Below are positions 1 through 8,167 of a stretch of 39,577 bases of DNA, piece by piece (position 1 is the first letter of the stretch; every line of letters starts with the position of its first letter). The position numbers were made by a program, and so were the translations under genes. The DNA comes from Polychytrium aggregatum. Taxonomy: Eukaryota > Chytridiomycota > Chytridiomycetes > Polychytriales. The stretch lies in the NCBI RefSeq assembly GCF_025602895.1, contig NW_026516451.1, forward strand, positions 1 to 39,577, given 5' to 3'. The notes beneath the pieces were generated by a model. It was not told where the DNA came from, searched no databases, and was given only the letters and a program-made list of their open reading frames with translations.

Positions 1-84
1 TAAAGTAACCGTCGAACATTATTCTGACCTTGTCCACGCCCCTCCTCTCAGCTCGGACGCTCCTCTCCGCGTCTGCAGCATTGA

Positions 85-281
85 TTACCGCTCGATGCGC
101 GAGTCTTGGATGCATGCAGGCATGGAACGCAACCCCTGACCATCTTTCAGGTCCATGTCCTGCCCACTGACGAGCCGAGCACTGCGACTGTCGAAGTGCC
201 TGCGGAGTACAAGGACTTCCTGTCTGTTTTCTCTAAACAGGAAGCTGACTCCTTGCCTCCGCATCGCCCTTATGACTGCCC
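85..281 (+). pseudogene. A pol, protease-RT linker and RT N-terminus, out of frame with the rest
   Basis: Frame 1 from the stop at 82-84 to about 281 encodes the usual lead-in of Ty3/Gypsy RT, with VPAEYKDFLSVFSKQEADSL and then PPHRPYDC. Families D and E have the same segment directly joined to the RT core (KVFSKSEADKLPQHRPYD in D). Here the RT continues one base out of register from 282, so one base appears to be missing in the CC run near 280. Further left, frame 2 (2-136, ending at TGA 137-139) has MHAGMERNP, which resembles the linker just before this segment. A second one-base shift therefore probably lies near 134-140. No ATG opens this stretch. Confidence 0.7.
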
Positions 282-3146
282 ATTGACTTGGAGCCGGGCA
301 AGTCGCCAAAGTTCGGGCCTCTGTACTCACTGTCCGAGCCCGAACTTCACGCTCTGCGTGACTATCTCGACGAGAATCTTGCCAAGGGATTCGTTCGTCC
401 TTCGTCGTCCCCAGCAGGCTCACCAATCCTCTTCGTCAAGAAGAAGGACGGCTCACTTCGTCTTTGCGTTGACTACCGCGCACTGAACGGTATCACGGTA
501 AAGAACCGTTACCCTTTACCGCTGATCGGCGAGCTGCTGGACCGACTTCGAGGCGCGAAGGTGTTCACTAAGCTGGACCTTCGTGGAGCCTACAATCTGC
601 TGCGCATCCGCTCCGGGGACGAGTGGAAGACAGCTTTCCGTACTCGATATGGGCACTTCGAGTACTTGGTGATGCCCTTTGGGCTCACCAACGCGCCAGC
701 GACGTTCCAGCACTTCATCAACGACGTCCTGCGCACCGAGTTGGACCAGTTCGCAATTGCGTATCTTGACGATATCTTGATCTACAGTGCTGATCCGTCG
801 CAGCATGTAGAGCACGTCAAGCAGGTCCTCTCGAAGCTCCGAGCTGCAAAGCTGTATTGCAAGCTGGAGAAGTGCGAGTTCTCCAAAACCTCGGTCTCGT
901 TCCTTGGTTTCATGGTCTCGCCCGAGGGCATCGGTATGGAGCGATCCAAGCTCTCTGCGATCTTGGATTGGCCCATACCGCGCAACATCTCGGATCTTCG
1001 ATCCTTTGTCGGGTTTGCGAACTTCTATCGACGCTTCATCGATGGATACGCAAAGATCGCGGGGCCCATGACTCGGCTCTTCCGGAAGACGCATGGCTTC
1101 CAGTGGTCCCGCGAAGCCGATAAAGCATTCAGATCCTTGAAGGATGCCTTCGTTTCGGAGCCCGTTCTGGTGCATCCGGACCCATCCAAGCCGTTCGTCG
1201 TAGAGTCAGATGCGTCGGACTTTGCGCTTGGATGCGTGCTCTCCCAGCGGGGTGCTGATGATCGCCTTCATCCTTGCTCGTTCCATTCGCGGACACTCTC
1301 GAATGCTGAACGTAACTACAGCATATACGAGAAAGAGCTGTTGGCGATCAAGGAGGCTTTCGAGGCGTGGCGACACTACCTCGAAGGCGCCCAGCATCCC
1401 GTTGCCGTTCTGACCGATCACAAGAACTTGGAGTACCTGGCAACGGCTCGCATCCTAAACCAGCGTCATGCACGGTGGTCCCAGTTCTTGTCTCGGTTCG
1501 ACATCCGCATCCAGTACCGTCCTGGTGCGAGGAACGGCAAGGCCGATGCCCTGTCTCGTCGCTCGGACTACATCCCTTCGTCGGCCTCCGTGTCGAGGGA
1601 TCCGCCTCTGCTTCTCGATCCTGCCGCGGTGATACGCGTGCTCCGAAGCAGAGACGCCCGCTCTTCGGTTGCAAGTCGCAGTGACCCTGTGGATTTGCTG
1701 CAGCTCATAGCCGAAGAGCAGGCTCGGGATCCCGGTCTAGACAAATACCGTCGTGACCCGAAGTTCGTCTGGAATGGCCAGTACCTCACCTTCCAGAACA
1801 GGATTGTGGTCCCAGAGTCGTGCCGAGTTCCGGCGCTCAAGTCGTGCCATGACCCAGTCGCTGTGGGTCATCCAGGCATCCGACGGACTCTGGCTCTGGT
1901 ATCGCGACAGTTTTGGTGGCAAACCTATCGGAAAGATGTCAAAGAGTACGTCTCGACGTGCGACACCTGTGCACGCTCGAAAGCTCCGCGACACAAGCCG
2001 TTTGGGTTCCTGTTGCCACTCCAGACAGCCGATCGACCCTGGGGGACACTGACCATGGACTTTATCACTGATCTGCCAAAGTCCAAGGGTCACACCTGCA
2101 TCTTTGTGGTGGTATGCAGCCTCACAAAGATGGCACACTTTATGTCCTGGCGTTCACTGCCGTCGGCGGAGGAGACTGCGTCACTGTTCCTCGACAATGT
2201 CTTTCGTCTCCATGGCCTCCCCGACACAGTGGTTTCAGACCGAGGAAGTCAGTTCACCTCTCGGTTCTGGAAGGCACTCTGCACGCAGCTCGGGATCCAA
2301 ACCAGTCTGTCCACGGCCTTCCATCCCCAGACCGATGGACAGACTGAGAGGGTCAACCAGGTCATCAACCAATACCTGCGCTGTTACACGTCGTATCAGC
2401 AAGATGACTGGGCCGAGCTGCTGCCGTTGGCCGAGTTCTCTTACAATAACCTCGAGAACTCGTCAACACATGCCTCGCCATTCTTGGCAACCTATGGGTT
2501 CCACCCAAGGTTCGAAGTCCCCGTTGTCGCTGGCGGCCCTGATGTTCCCTCTGCCACGGAGAGGGTTGAACATCTCCAGCGGAACCTGGCACTGTTGAAG
2601 GAGAATCTTGAGAAGGCAAAGTCTGACTACAAGCACTTCTCAGATCTCCGGAGGTCCCAGGCTCCCGACTTGCGTCCGGGCGATCAAGTCTGGGTGCTGA
2701 CTCGTAACATCAGCACCACTCGCCCAAGCAAGAAGCTGGATTACCAGAGGATTGGACCATTCACCATCCTCGAGGCCGTCGGGACATTGGCTTTCCGCCT
2801 GGACTTGCCAAAGGACATAAAGGTGCACCCGGTGTTCCATGTGTCTCTTCTTGAGCCCTACAAGAAGAACTCGCTTCCGGGTCGGGTGCAAGCGCCGCCC
2901 CCTGCGGTGGTCATCGATGGGAACTTGGAGTGGGAGGTCGAAGAGATCTTAGACTCCAAGTTCGTGCGCGGAAAGCTGCACTATCTCATCGATTGGAAAG
3001 GCTACCCGGTCACCGATCGAAGTTGGGAGCCCGCCGACATTGTCTTTGCCCCAACGGTGGCCGCGGAGTACCACCGACGCTACCCAGACAAGCCTGGCCC
3101 CAGGAGAACTCAAGATGGAACACGCCGTAGTTTAAGGAGGAGATAG
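282..3146 (+). CDS. pol: A pol: RT - RNase H - integrase - chromodomain (5' incomplete)
   Basis: About 954 codons, open from the frameshift at about 281 to TAG 3144-3146. Reverse transcriptase has [34 protein letters not shown] and the catalytic YLDDILIYS near 763-790. RNase H has SDASDFALG (about 1206) and TDHKNLEYL (about 1414). Integrase has the HHCC zinc site (CHDP..VGHPG...CDTC, about 1845-1970). It also has the DDE core residues in MDFITD (about 2056), VSDRGSQF (about 2236) and QTDGQTERV (about 2330). A chromodomain (WEVEEILDS...LIDWKGYP...SWEP) lies near 2930-3045 and would bind methylated histone tails to steer integration. There is no genuine start: the protein is made as part of Gag-Pol, whose earlier part is out of frame or outside the window. 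Similarity of motifs places it close to D. Confidence 0.9.
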   Translation: MDLEPGKSPKFGPLYSLSEPELHALRDYLDENLAKGFVRPSSSPAGSPILFVKKKDGSLRLCVDYRALNGITVKNRYPLPLIGELLDRLRGAKVFTKLDLRGAYNLLRIRSGDEWKTAFRTRYGHFEYLVMPFGLTNAPATFQHFINDVLRTELDQFAIAYLDDILIYSADPSQHVEHVKQVLSKLRAAKLYCKLEKCEFSKTSVSFLGFMVSPEGIGMERSKLSAILDWPIPRNISDLRSFVGFANFYRRFIDGYAKIAGPMTRLFRKTHGFQWSREADKAFRSLKDAFVSEPVLVHPDPSKPFVVESDASDFALGCVLSQRGADDRLHPCSFHSRTLSNAERNYSIYEKELLAIKEAFEAWRHYLEGAQHPVAVLTDHKNLEYLATARILNQRHARWSQFLSRFDIRIQYRPGARNGKADALSRRSDYIPSSASVSRDPPLLLDPAAVIRVLRSRDARSSVASRSDPVDLLQLIAEEQARDPGLDKYRRDPKFVWNGQYLTFQNRIVVPESCRVPALKSCHDPVAVGHPGIRRTLALVSRQFWWQTYRKDVKEYVSTCDTCARSKAPRHKPFGFLLPLQTADRPWGTLTMDFITDLPKSKGHTCIFVVVCSLTKMAHFMSWRSLPSAEETASLFLDNVFRLHGLPDTVVSDRGSQFTSRFWKALCTQLGIQTSLSTAFHPQTDGQTERVNQVINQYLRCYTSYQQDDWAELLPLAEFSYNNLENSSTHASPFLATYGFHPRFEVPVVAGGPDVPSATERVEHLQRNLALLKENLEKAKSDYKHFSDLRRSQAPDLRPGDQVWVLTRNISTTRPSKKLDYQRIGPFTILEAVGTLAFRLDLPKDIKVHPVFHVSLLEPYKKNSLPGRVQAPPPAVVIDGNLEWEVEEILDSKFVRGKLHYLIDWKGYPVTDRSWEPADIVFAPTVAAEYHRRYPDKPGPRRTQDGTRRSLRRR
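3134..3146 (+). other. A polypurine tract (plus-strand primer)
   Basis: AAGGAGGAGATAG directly precedes the 3' LTR and overlaps the pol stop codon. It is in the expected place for the RNase H-resistant primer of plus-strand DNA synthesis. D has a similar purine run ending in TAG directly before its 3' LTR. Confidence 0.75.
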
Positions 3147-3565
3147 TGTGATGACCAGCATCACAACGGACCAATGAGATTGTCCCGCATGCTCTCGCCC
3201 TCCGCACCAATCATGAGTCCCCACGTGTTTGTTTGCCCCCATGCATGAGCACGCGCCGTTGCCACCCGCGTCTACTGGTTTCCTGCCTCCCCCACCGCTC
3301 GGCACATGTCCCCGGGCTGTGCCAAGCCTCTCTCGCTTGCACACCAGCCACTCTCGCACCCCCTTCTCGCTTCTCTGTGATGCTCCACCCTTCTCGCCCA
3401 CTTTTGCCCCTCGACCTTCTCCCGGTCTATAAATAGCCCTGCATGTCTGAGCCTATGTTGAACACCAGTTCGAACAAAACTTGTTCTTTGGTGTTCGGGG
3501 CTAAAAGCTAATAAAGCTCATACCAAGCACTTGGTCTTCGTCCTTGCGCTTGTTCACTCCTTACA
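3147..3565 (+). repeat. A 3' LTR (419 bp)
   Basis: It begins TGTGATGACC after the polypurine tract and ends CTCCTTACA, where the sequence switches to the interior of element B-a. Inside are TATAAATA at 3428-3435 and AATAAA at 3510-3515, so U3, R and U5 are recognisable. A hairpin lies between them: AACACCA (3461-3467) pairs with TGGTGTT downstream, and the inner arms GAACAA and TTGTTC flank AAC. No partner LTR is in view, so its divergence and age cannot be judged. Confidence 0.85.
3428..3435 (+). promoter_or_regulatory. A LTR TATA box, predicted start near 3467
   Basis: TATAAATA occurs in GTC-TATAAATA-GCC, almost the same context as in the C LTR. In C and D the self-priming sequence begins 39 nt after the first base of this box. 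The same spacing here gives 3467 and a transcript starting AGTTCGAACAAAAC. The box is seen; the start site is inferred. Confidence 0.6.
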
Positions 3566-4943
3566 GATGGTAGCCTGAGCGGAGGTCTATCTTGCTAAAG
3601 ACCTTTGCTCCACTCAGACGATCCATCAACTCGTCGATCCTGGGCAACGGGTAGGTGTTCTTGATGGTCTGTTTGTTTAGTGCGCGATAGTCGACGCACA
3701 TCCTGAGATCACCTTCTTTCTTCTTGACAAAGAGCACTGGTGCACCATACGGTGACTGGCTCGGGCGGATGAACCCATGGGCGAGGAGGTCATCCAACTG
3801 GCGCTTGAGTTCGTCCATCTCCGTCAGCGACAGTTGGTACGTCGGTCTTGACGGAGGCGACGAGCCTGGTTCGATGTCGATGCGATGATCGACGGTGCGT
3901 TGGGGTGGCAGGCATTGTGGCAACTGGTCGGGGAATACGTCCTTGTACTCGTCGAGCAGCTTGGTCACCACAGGCGGGGGACCGGGACCGGCTTGGTCGG
4001 TGTCGTCGACCTCACGCACGACACAGAGGAACGACGTGTCCTTCTTGATCAGCCTCTTGAATTGCATGGCTGAGAGGAGAGGTGGCATGTTGGGTGAGGC
4101 CATGCCCTGCAGGACAATGTCAGGGCCAACACGGACAGTGCGGCCTTTCCAGTCGACGACTGGAGTCGGCTCGGCACGAGCAAGCCAGCTCATGCCGAGG
4201 ATGGCATCGAACTTGGTGTCGATCACTTGGAACAACAGGACAGGATGGTACTTGGGATGGAGGGCCACTCGCAGGACCACTTGGTGTGTGCACTGCTGCA
4301 CACGATCGTCTGCAAGCGCCACACTCATCGGCGACTTCTTCTTGGTTGCATGTATGTTGAGCTCCTGGAGCAAGCGTCTGCTGACAAAGTTGCAGCTTGC
4401 TCCAGAGTCCACCATCATTCGGACGGTGTGACCTTGGACGGTGGCAGGGAGGTACAGCAGGGACTCTTCATGGTCCTCCTGCACAGCCTCCTGCACCATG
4501 ACTTGACTTGGGGGAACGGGCGACACTTGGTCTTGGTTGGCTTCATCACGGCCACTCGGACATTTTGGATAGGGTTCGGCCATTGCGGGGGCCTGCGGCG
4601 TCAGCACGCCATTGCACACGACGTCCACGGCTTGCGGACACATGTCGGAAGCATCCGACACACACGACTTGACAGGGGTGAGGGCACAGGCGGTCCTGTC
4701 CCTCAAGGGTTCTTGATTTTCTTTTTTGTTTTGGTTTTCAATTTTGGTTTTCTCTTCACGTTCGTGGAGAGGCAGGCGGCTTGCGCCACCATGCACCTCT
4801 CGCACGACGCACAACACTTGGTTTGTTTCTCCTTCGGGGGAGGGGGCGAGGTGAACTTCCTCTGGAGACGCGTGGACTGCATTGAGCAATCCACGGCGTT
4901 GGTCTCCTACTAGGGCTCCAGAGCCACCTAGTAGGGTCGGCCG
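3566..4943 (-). pseudogene. pol: B-a pol, N-terminal part (protease to RT), cut by element A
   Basis: This is the pol frame entered by -1 frameshift at 4943-4949. It encodes the aspartic protease ([13 protein letters not shown]) and the linker. The RT beginning follows ([42 protein letters not shown]), and the frame then runs into the A LTR. RT catalytic YLDD, RNase H, integrase and chromodomain are missing from this stretch. The surviving codons match B-c exactly by eye. Confidence 0.88.
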
Positions 4944-4949
4944 TTTCCC
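4906..4949 (-). promoter_or_regulatory. B-a gag/pol -1 frameshift signal
   Basis: Reading the minus strand: slippery heptamer GGGAAAC (4943-4949, gag phase G GGA AAC), 7-nt spacer, then an 8-bp stem of CCTACTAG (4928-4935) with CTAGTAGG (4906-4913). A small inner GGCT/AGCC stem is enclosed. The gag stop TAG lies in the 5' arm. It is identical to the signal in B-c and B-d. Confidence 0.82.
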
Positions 4950-5749
4950 GACTTCATGGGGCACTCCTTGGCCTGGTGTCCCGGTCGGTGACAGAAGAAG
5001 CAGGAACCATGGCGGAGGTCCTCCTGCTTCTGTCTGTCCTTGGGGGAGACAGTGGCAGCTTGCTGGAACCGGGAGCGGGGAGGGCCACGAGCCTCCATGG
5101 CGTTGACGTCAACGTCCATGGGCTCAGGCATGGGTCTTGCGGGCGGGGCCGGGCGAGGCGGACGGGCTGGGACGTGATGAGACCGATGGCCGCCTGCCAG
5201 CTGCGGGTAGAACTGGCGGCCATGGTACTGGACGTTGTCGAGGTTCTCGGCAACGTCCATCATCACGTCCAGGGACTTGCGGGCATCAGGGTTGCTGGCG
5301 ATGTACTCTCTGATCTTGGGCTTGAGGCCCTTCTGGAAGAGGTACATCGCATCAGCAGAGCCCAGCTCCTCAATCTGGGAGGAGAGGTCTTCAAACTCCT
5401 CGATGTAGCGGGTCACAGAACCACGCTGCACGAGAGAGTATAGCTTGTCACGGGCAATGAGTTCAGCATTGGGGCTGCCGAAGCGGCGACGGAGGCGGTC
5501 CTTGAAGTCGTCAAACACACCTTCGCTCTGCTCGTCGAACCCTTGGCGGCGGTACCAACGGTACGCCTGGTCCTTTAAGCAGAGCTTGGCGGCGACGATG
5601 TGGTGGGTGGGGGCGACTTGGGCAGCATCGAGGTAGTCCTCGAGTTGCTGCAGCCAGTCCTCCACCGAGGAGGAGCGGCTCTTCCCAGTAAACACTGGGG
5701 CACGGAAGGTCTTGAGGAAGGCTTCCGGAAGTGGGCGGGGGTTGCTCAT
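4928..5749 (-). CDS. gag: B-a gag (capsid and nucleocapsid)
   Basis: 273 aa, ATG start ([11 protein letters not shown]). The first two thirds are a retrotransposon Gag/capsid domain with [24 protein letters not shown] and [14 protein letters not shown] Pro/Arg-rich stretch follows. The C-terminus carries a canonical CX2CX4HX4C zinc knuckle ([14 protein letters not shown]), which binds element RNA in virus-like particles. The stop lies inside the frameshift stem-loop. The protein appears identical in B-a, B-c and B-d. Confidence 0.93.
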   Translation of the reverse strand: MSNPRPLPEAFLKTFRAPVFTGKSRSSSVEDWLQQLEDYLDAAQVAPTHHIVAAKLCLKDQAYRWYRRQGFDEQSEGVFDDFKDRLRRRFGSPNAELIARDKLYSLVQRGSVTRYIEEFEDLSSQIEELGSADAMYLFQKGLKPKIREYIASNPDARKSLDVMMDVAENLDNVQYHGRQFYPQLAGGHRSHHVPARPPRPAPPARPMPEPMDVDVNAMEARGPPRSRFQQAATVSPKDRQKQEDLRHGSCFFCHRPGHQAKECPMKSGNGRPY

Positions 5750-5859
5750 GGCAGGGGCAGGCTCCAGGGACAGAGAGGAGAGTCGGTCGGCAAGAGAGGC
5801 GGGATCCAGCTTGAGGATCTAGAAAGAGGACAAACAGGACGAAAACAAGACGAGGATTT

Positions 5860-5871
5860 CCGATGCTACCA
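5860..5871 (-). other. B-a primer binding site
   Basis: On the minus strand TGGTAGCATCGG starts directly after the LTR end TTACA. The implied tRNA 3' end is CCGATGCTACCA. An acceptor stem starting A1 opposite U72 would suit a eukaryotic initiator Met tRNA, but this tRNA is not in the window. Confidence 0.75.
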
Positions 5872-6180
5872 TGTAACGTCCACTACTGGGACGTTGGGGC
5901 AAGACGGGGAGGGAGGGGGTACAAGACAAGACAGGACGGGGCAGAACAGGGCGGTGCTAGGCTACTCTAGCGGACGGGTGAGCTCGGGGAGCACTTACGT
6001 TTATTCACGATAAAACCGAACTCCAGACAAACGGGGGGAACGGGGGCAACCCGCAGGTATACCCTGCGGTGGCCTGCCTGCGGTGCGTGAAAACGCAAAG
6101 CGCAGCACAGGTCACGACCCACTGCGCCGCGCAGTACGCGCAGTACGCGCAGCACAGCGTCGGAGATACCATCTCCTACA
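5872..6180 (-). repeat. B-a 5' LTR (309 bp)
   Basis: This is the full B-type LTR in reverse, from TGTAACG (reverse of ...CGTTACA) to CTCCTACA (reverse of TGTAGGAG...). The length is the same as in B-c and B-d. AATAAA is present on the element strand (in GTGAATAAACG). I see no canonical TATAAATA box, unlike A, C and D. Confidence 0.93.
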
Positions 6181-7572
6181 AGCCGTGTCTGTGTGCCGGA
6201 CATTCCGTCGTTGAAGACCAAGTTGCTCCAAGAGGTCCACGACTCGCCCCTCGCTGGACACTTTGGAGTCGAGAAGACATACGACCGACTGGCCAAAGTC
6301 GCATACTGGCCTGGAATGAAGCGCACCGTCGAGAAGTACATCGAGTCCTGCCATACCTGCAAGATGGTCAAGTCACGCACGACCCGAGAGCAAGGATTGC
6401 TGCAACCCCTGCCTGTTCCCGACCGCCCCTGGACCAGCATGTCCATGGATCTCATCACGCATCTACCGACGACCAAGTTGGACCACGATGCAATCGCTGT
6501 CTTTGTCGACAGGTTCAGCAAGATGGCACACTTTGTGCCGTGCCAGACGACATGCTCCGCGCCTGACCTTGCACTGCTGTTCTTCAAGCATGTGTTCAAG
6601 CACCACGGCCTCCCAAAGTCCATCGTCAGTGATCGAGACCCCCGATTCACCTCCTTGTTTTGGACAAGTCTGTTCGACCATCTCGGCACCAAGCTGAACA
6701 TGTCAACCTCGCACCACCAACAAACGGATGGACAGTCCGAGCGGACGATCCGCACCCTCGAGCAATACCTGAGGACATACGCCTCGACCAGCCAAGACGA
6801 CTGGGACATACAGCTGAGTCATGCAGAGTTTGCATACAACACCGCCAAGTCGAGCACAACTGGCTTGAGCCCCTTTGAGGCGCTCTACGGATTCCAGCCT
6901 GATGTTCCCACCTCCTTGACACTGACCGAGTCCACGGCTGGATTGCCTCCCAAACCAAGTGCCTTTGTCAAAGATCATCAAGTCCGACACAAGATGATCG
7001 CCGACGCGCTCACGGATGCGCAACAAGTGATGGCGAAGTACTACGACCGCCGACACCAGGATGTCTCCTTTGAAGTTGGAGACCTTGTCTACCTGGACGC
7101 CGACAACATCAAGGTCCCCGAAGCCCAGTCAAAGAAGTTGTTGCCCAAGTACCGAGGACCGTTCAAGATAGCGGCCCGACCCAGTCCCCTCAACTACCTG
7201 TTGGACTTGCCACCTGGAAGCAAGCTCCATCCTGTCTTCCATGTGTCCAAGCTGCGTCGCCACACGACCCGCAGTCCAGCACAGTTCCCCGACGCCGACG
7301 AAGGTGTCCCGGACGACGCACCACTGGAAGACGACCTCGGACAATACTATACTCAAGAATATGAAGTCGAAAGGATCGTGAGGCACAAGAAAGTGGCTGA
7401 TGGGTCACTTCGGTTTTATGTCAAGTGGGTTGGTTACCCACACTCGGGCAACACATGGCAAACACTGGAGGACTTGTCCCATGCACCCGAGGAGCTGAGT
7501 AAATACGGTAAACACCTCGAGGAGCCCCAAATAAAGAGCACACGCAGGGCTCCTCGCAGGAAGCCTTCTTAA
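6181..7572 (+). pseudogene. pol: B-b pol, C-terminal part (integrase and chromodomain)
   Basis: Open from codon AGC at 6181 (SRVCVPD) to TAA at 7570-7572. It contains the integrase zinc site ([10 protein letters not shown]...CHTCKM) and the DDE core ([23 protein letters not shown]). The C-terminal chromodomain follows ([11 protein letters not shown]...[15 protein letters not shown]). Translation could only occur as part of Gag-Pol, and B-a separates it from the upstream part. A plain reading of the frame would start at GTG 6193, which is not a real start. Confidence 0.9.
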
Positions 7573-7581
7573 GTGTGGGAG

Positions 7582-7849
7582 TGTAGGAGATGGTATCTCC
7601 GACGCTGTGCTGCGCGTACTGCGCGTACTGCGCGGCGCAGTGGGTCGTGACCTGTGCTGCGCTTTGCGTTTTCACGCACCGCAGGCAGGCCACCGCAGGG
7701 TATACCTGCGGGTTGCCCCCGTTCCCCCCGTTTGTCTGGAGTTCGGTTTTATCGTGAATAAACGTAAGTGCTCCCCGAGCTCACCCGTCCGCTAGAGTAG
7801 CCTAGCACCGCCCTGTTCTGCCCCGTCCTGTCTTGTCTTGTACCCCCTC
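7582..7849 (+). repeat. B-b 3' LTR, first 268 of 309 bp
   Basis: It starts TGTAGGAGATGG nine bases after the pol stop and is cut at ...TACCCCCTC by B-c. It contains the tandem TGCGCGTAC units, the palindromic GTATAC core and AATAAA. Confidence 0.92.
7845..7849. repeat. Target-site duplication CCCTC, left copy (B-c)
   Basis: The B-b LTR reads TACC-CCCTC before B-c. CCCTC recurs at 13317-13321 directly after B-c, and removing one copy restores the uninterrupted LTR of B-d. Confidence 0.93.
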
Positions 7850-8158
7850 TGTAACGTCCACTACTGGGACGTTGGGGCAAGACGGGGAGGGAGGGGGTAC
7901 AAGACAAGACAGGACGGGGCAGAACAGGGCGGTGCTAGGCTACTCTAGCGGACGGGTGAGCTCGGGGAGCACTTACGTTTATTCACGATAAAACCGAACT
8001 CCAGACAAACGGGGGGAACGGGGGCAACCCGCAGGTATACCCTGCGGTGGCCTGCCTGCGGTGCGTGAAAACGCAAAGCGCAGCACAGGTCACGACCCAC
8101 TGCGCCGCGCAGTACGCGCAGTACGCGCAGCACAGCGTCGGAGATACCATCTCCTACA
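7850..8158 (-). repeat. B-c 3' LTR (309 bp)
   Basis: Reverse-strand LTR from TGTAACGTCC to CTCCTACA. It is preceded (element sense) by GTGTGGGAG, a short purine-rich run just after the pol stop that may be the polypurine tract. No difference from the 5' LTR was noticed. Confidence 0.95.
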
Positions 8159-8167
8159 CTCCCACAC

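Larger units (their letters stand above)
1..3565 (+). mobile_element. Ty3/Gypsy chromovirus A, 3' part (pol and 3' LTR)
   Basis: This is the 3' portion of an LTR retrotransposon whose 5' LTR, gag and protease lie left of the window. It holds most of pol, a polypurine tract and the complete 3' LTR. The right boundary is the LTR end CTTACA at 3565. The next base starts sequence of element B-a, which matches the intact B-c copy from 10702 on, so A was inserted into B-a. The expected right target-site duplication is GATGG (3566-3570); its partner is outside the window. The first 281 bases carry two probable single-base frameshifts, so this copy looks non-autonomous unless these are sequencing errors. 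Confidence 0.9.
3566..6180 (-). mobile_element. Element B-a, 5' part (5' LTR, gag, start of pol)
   Basis: This is a reverse-strand copy of family B cut at 3566 by element A. It matches B-c 10702-13316 over all 2615 bases as far as I can tell by reading (constant offset 7136). It carries a complete 5' LTR, primer site, intact gag, the frameshift signal and the pol region down to the RT palm (LRSGYH). Its right end adjoins pol codon AGC of B-b at 6181, exactly where intact copy B-d has 26821. B-a was therefore inserted into B-b pol, with AGCCG (6181-6185) as the expected right duplication. The rest of B-a is left of A, outside the window. Confidence 0.88.
6181..7849 (+). mobile_element. Element B-b, 3' part (end of pol and most of the 3' LTR)
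   Basis: This is a forward copy of family B whose left part lies outside the window because B-a was inserted into its pol. It corresponds to B-d 26821-28489 at a constant offset of 20640. Its 3' LTR is split by B-c: bases 1-268 are at 7582-7849, and the remaining 41 follow B-c after the duplicated CCCTC. The far LTR end at 13362 adjoins C-a, so B-b had been inserted into C-a pol. GATGA (13363-13367) is the expected right duplication. Confidence 0.9.

Noticed and set aside
4227..4913. Long open frame on the plus strand (228 codons), repeated at 11363-12049 and in reverse at 17984-18670
   Set aside because: It is antisense to B protease and linker and has no domain I recognise. It recurs only because B recurs; GC-rich coding sequence leaves such open antisense frames.
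6193..7572. Independent integrase gene of 459 codons starting at 6193
   Set aside because: The start would be GTG in the middle of pol; the frame is continuous with the codon at 6181 and is the 3' part of B-b pol.
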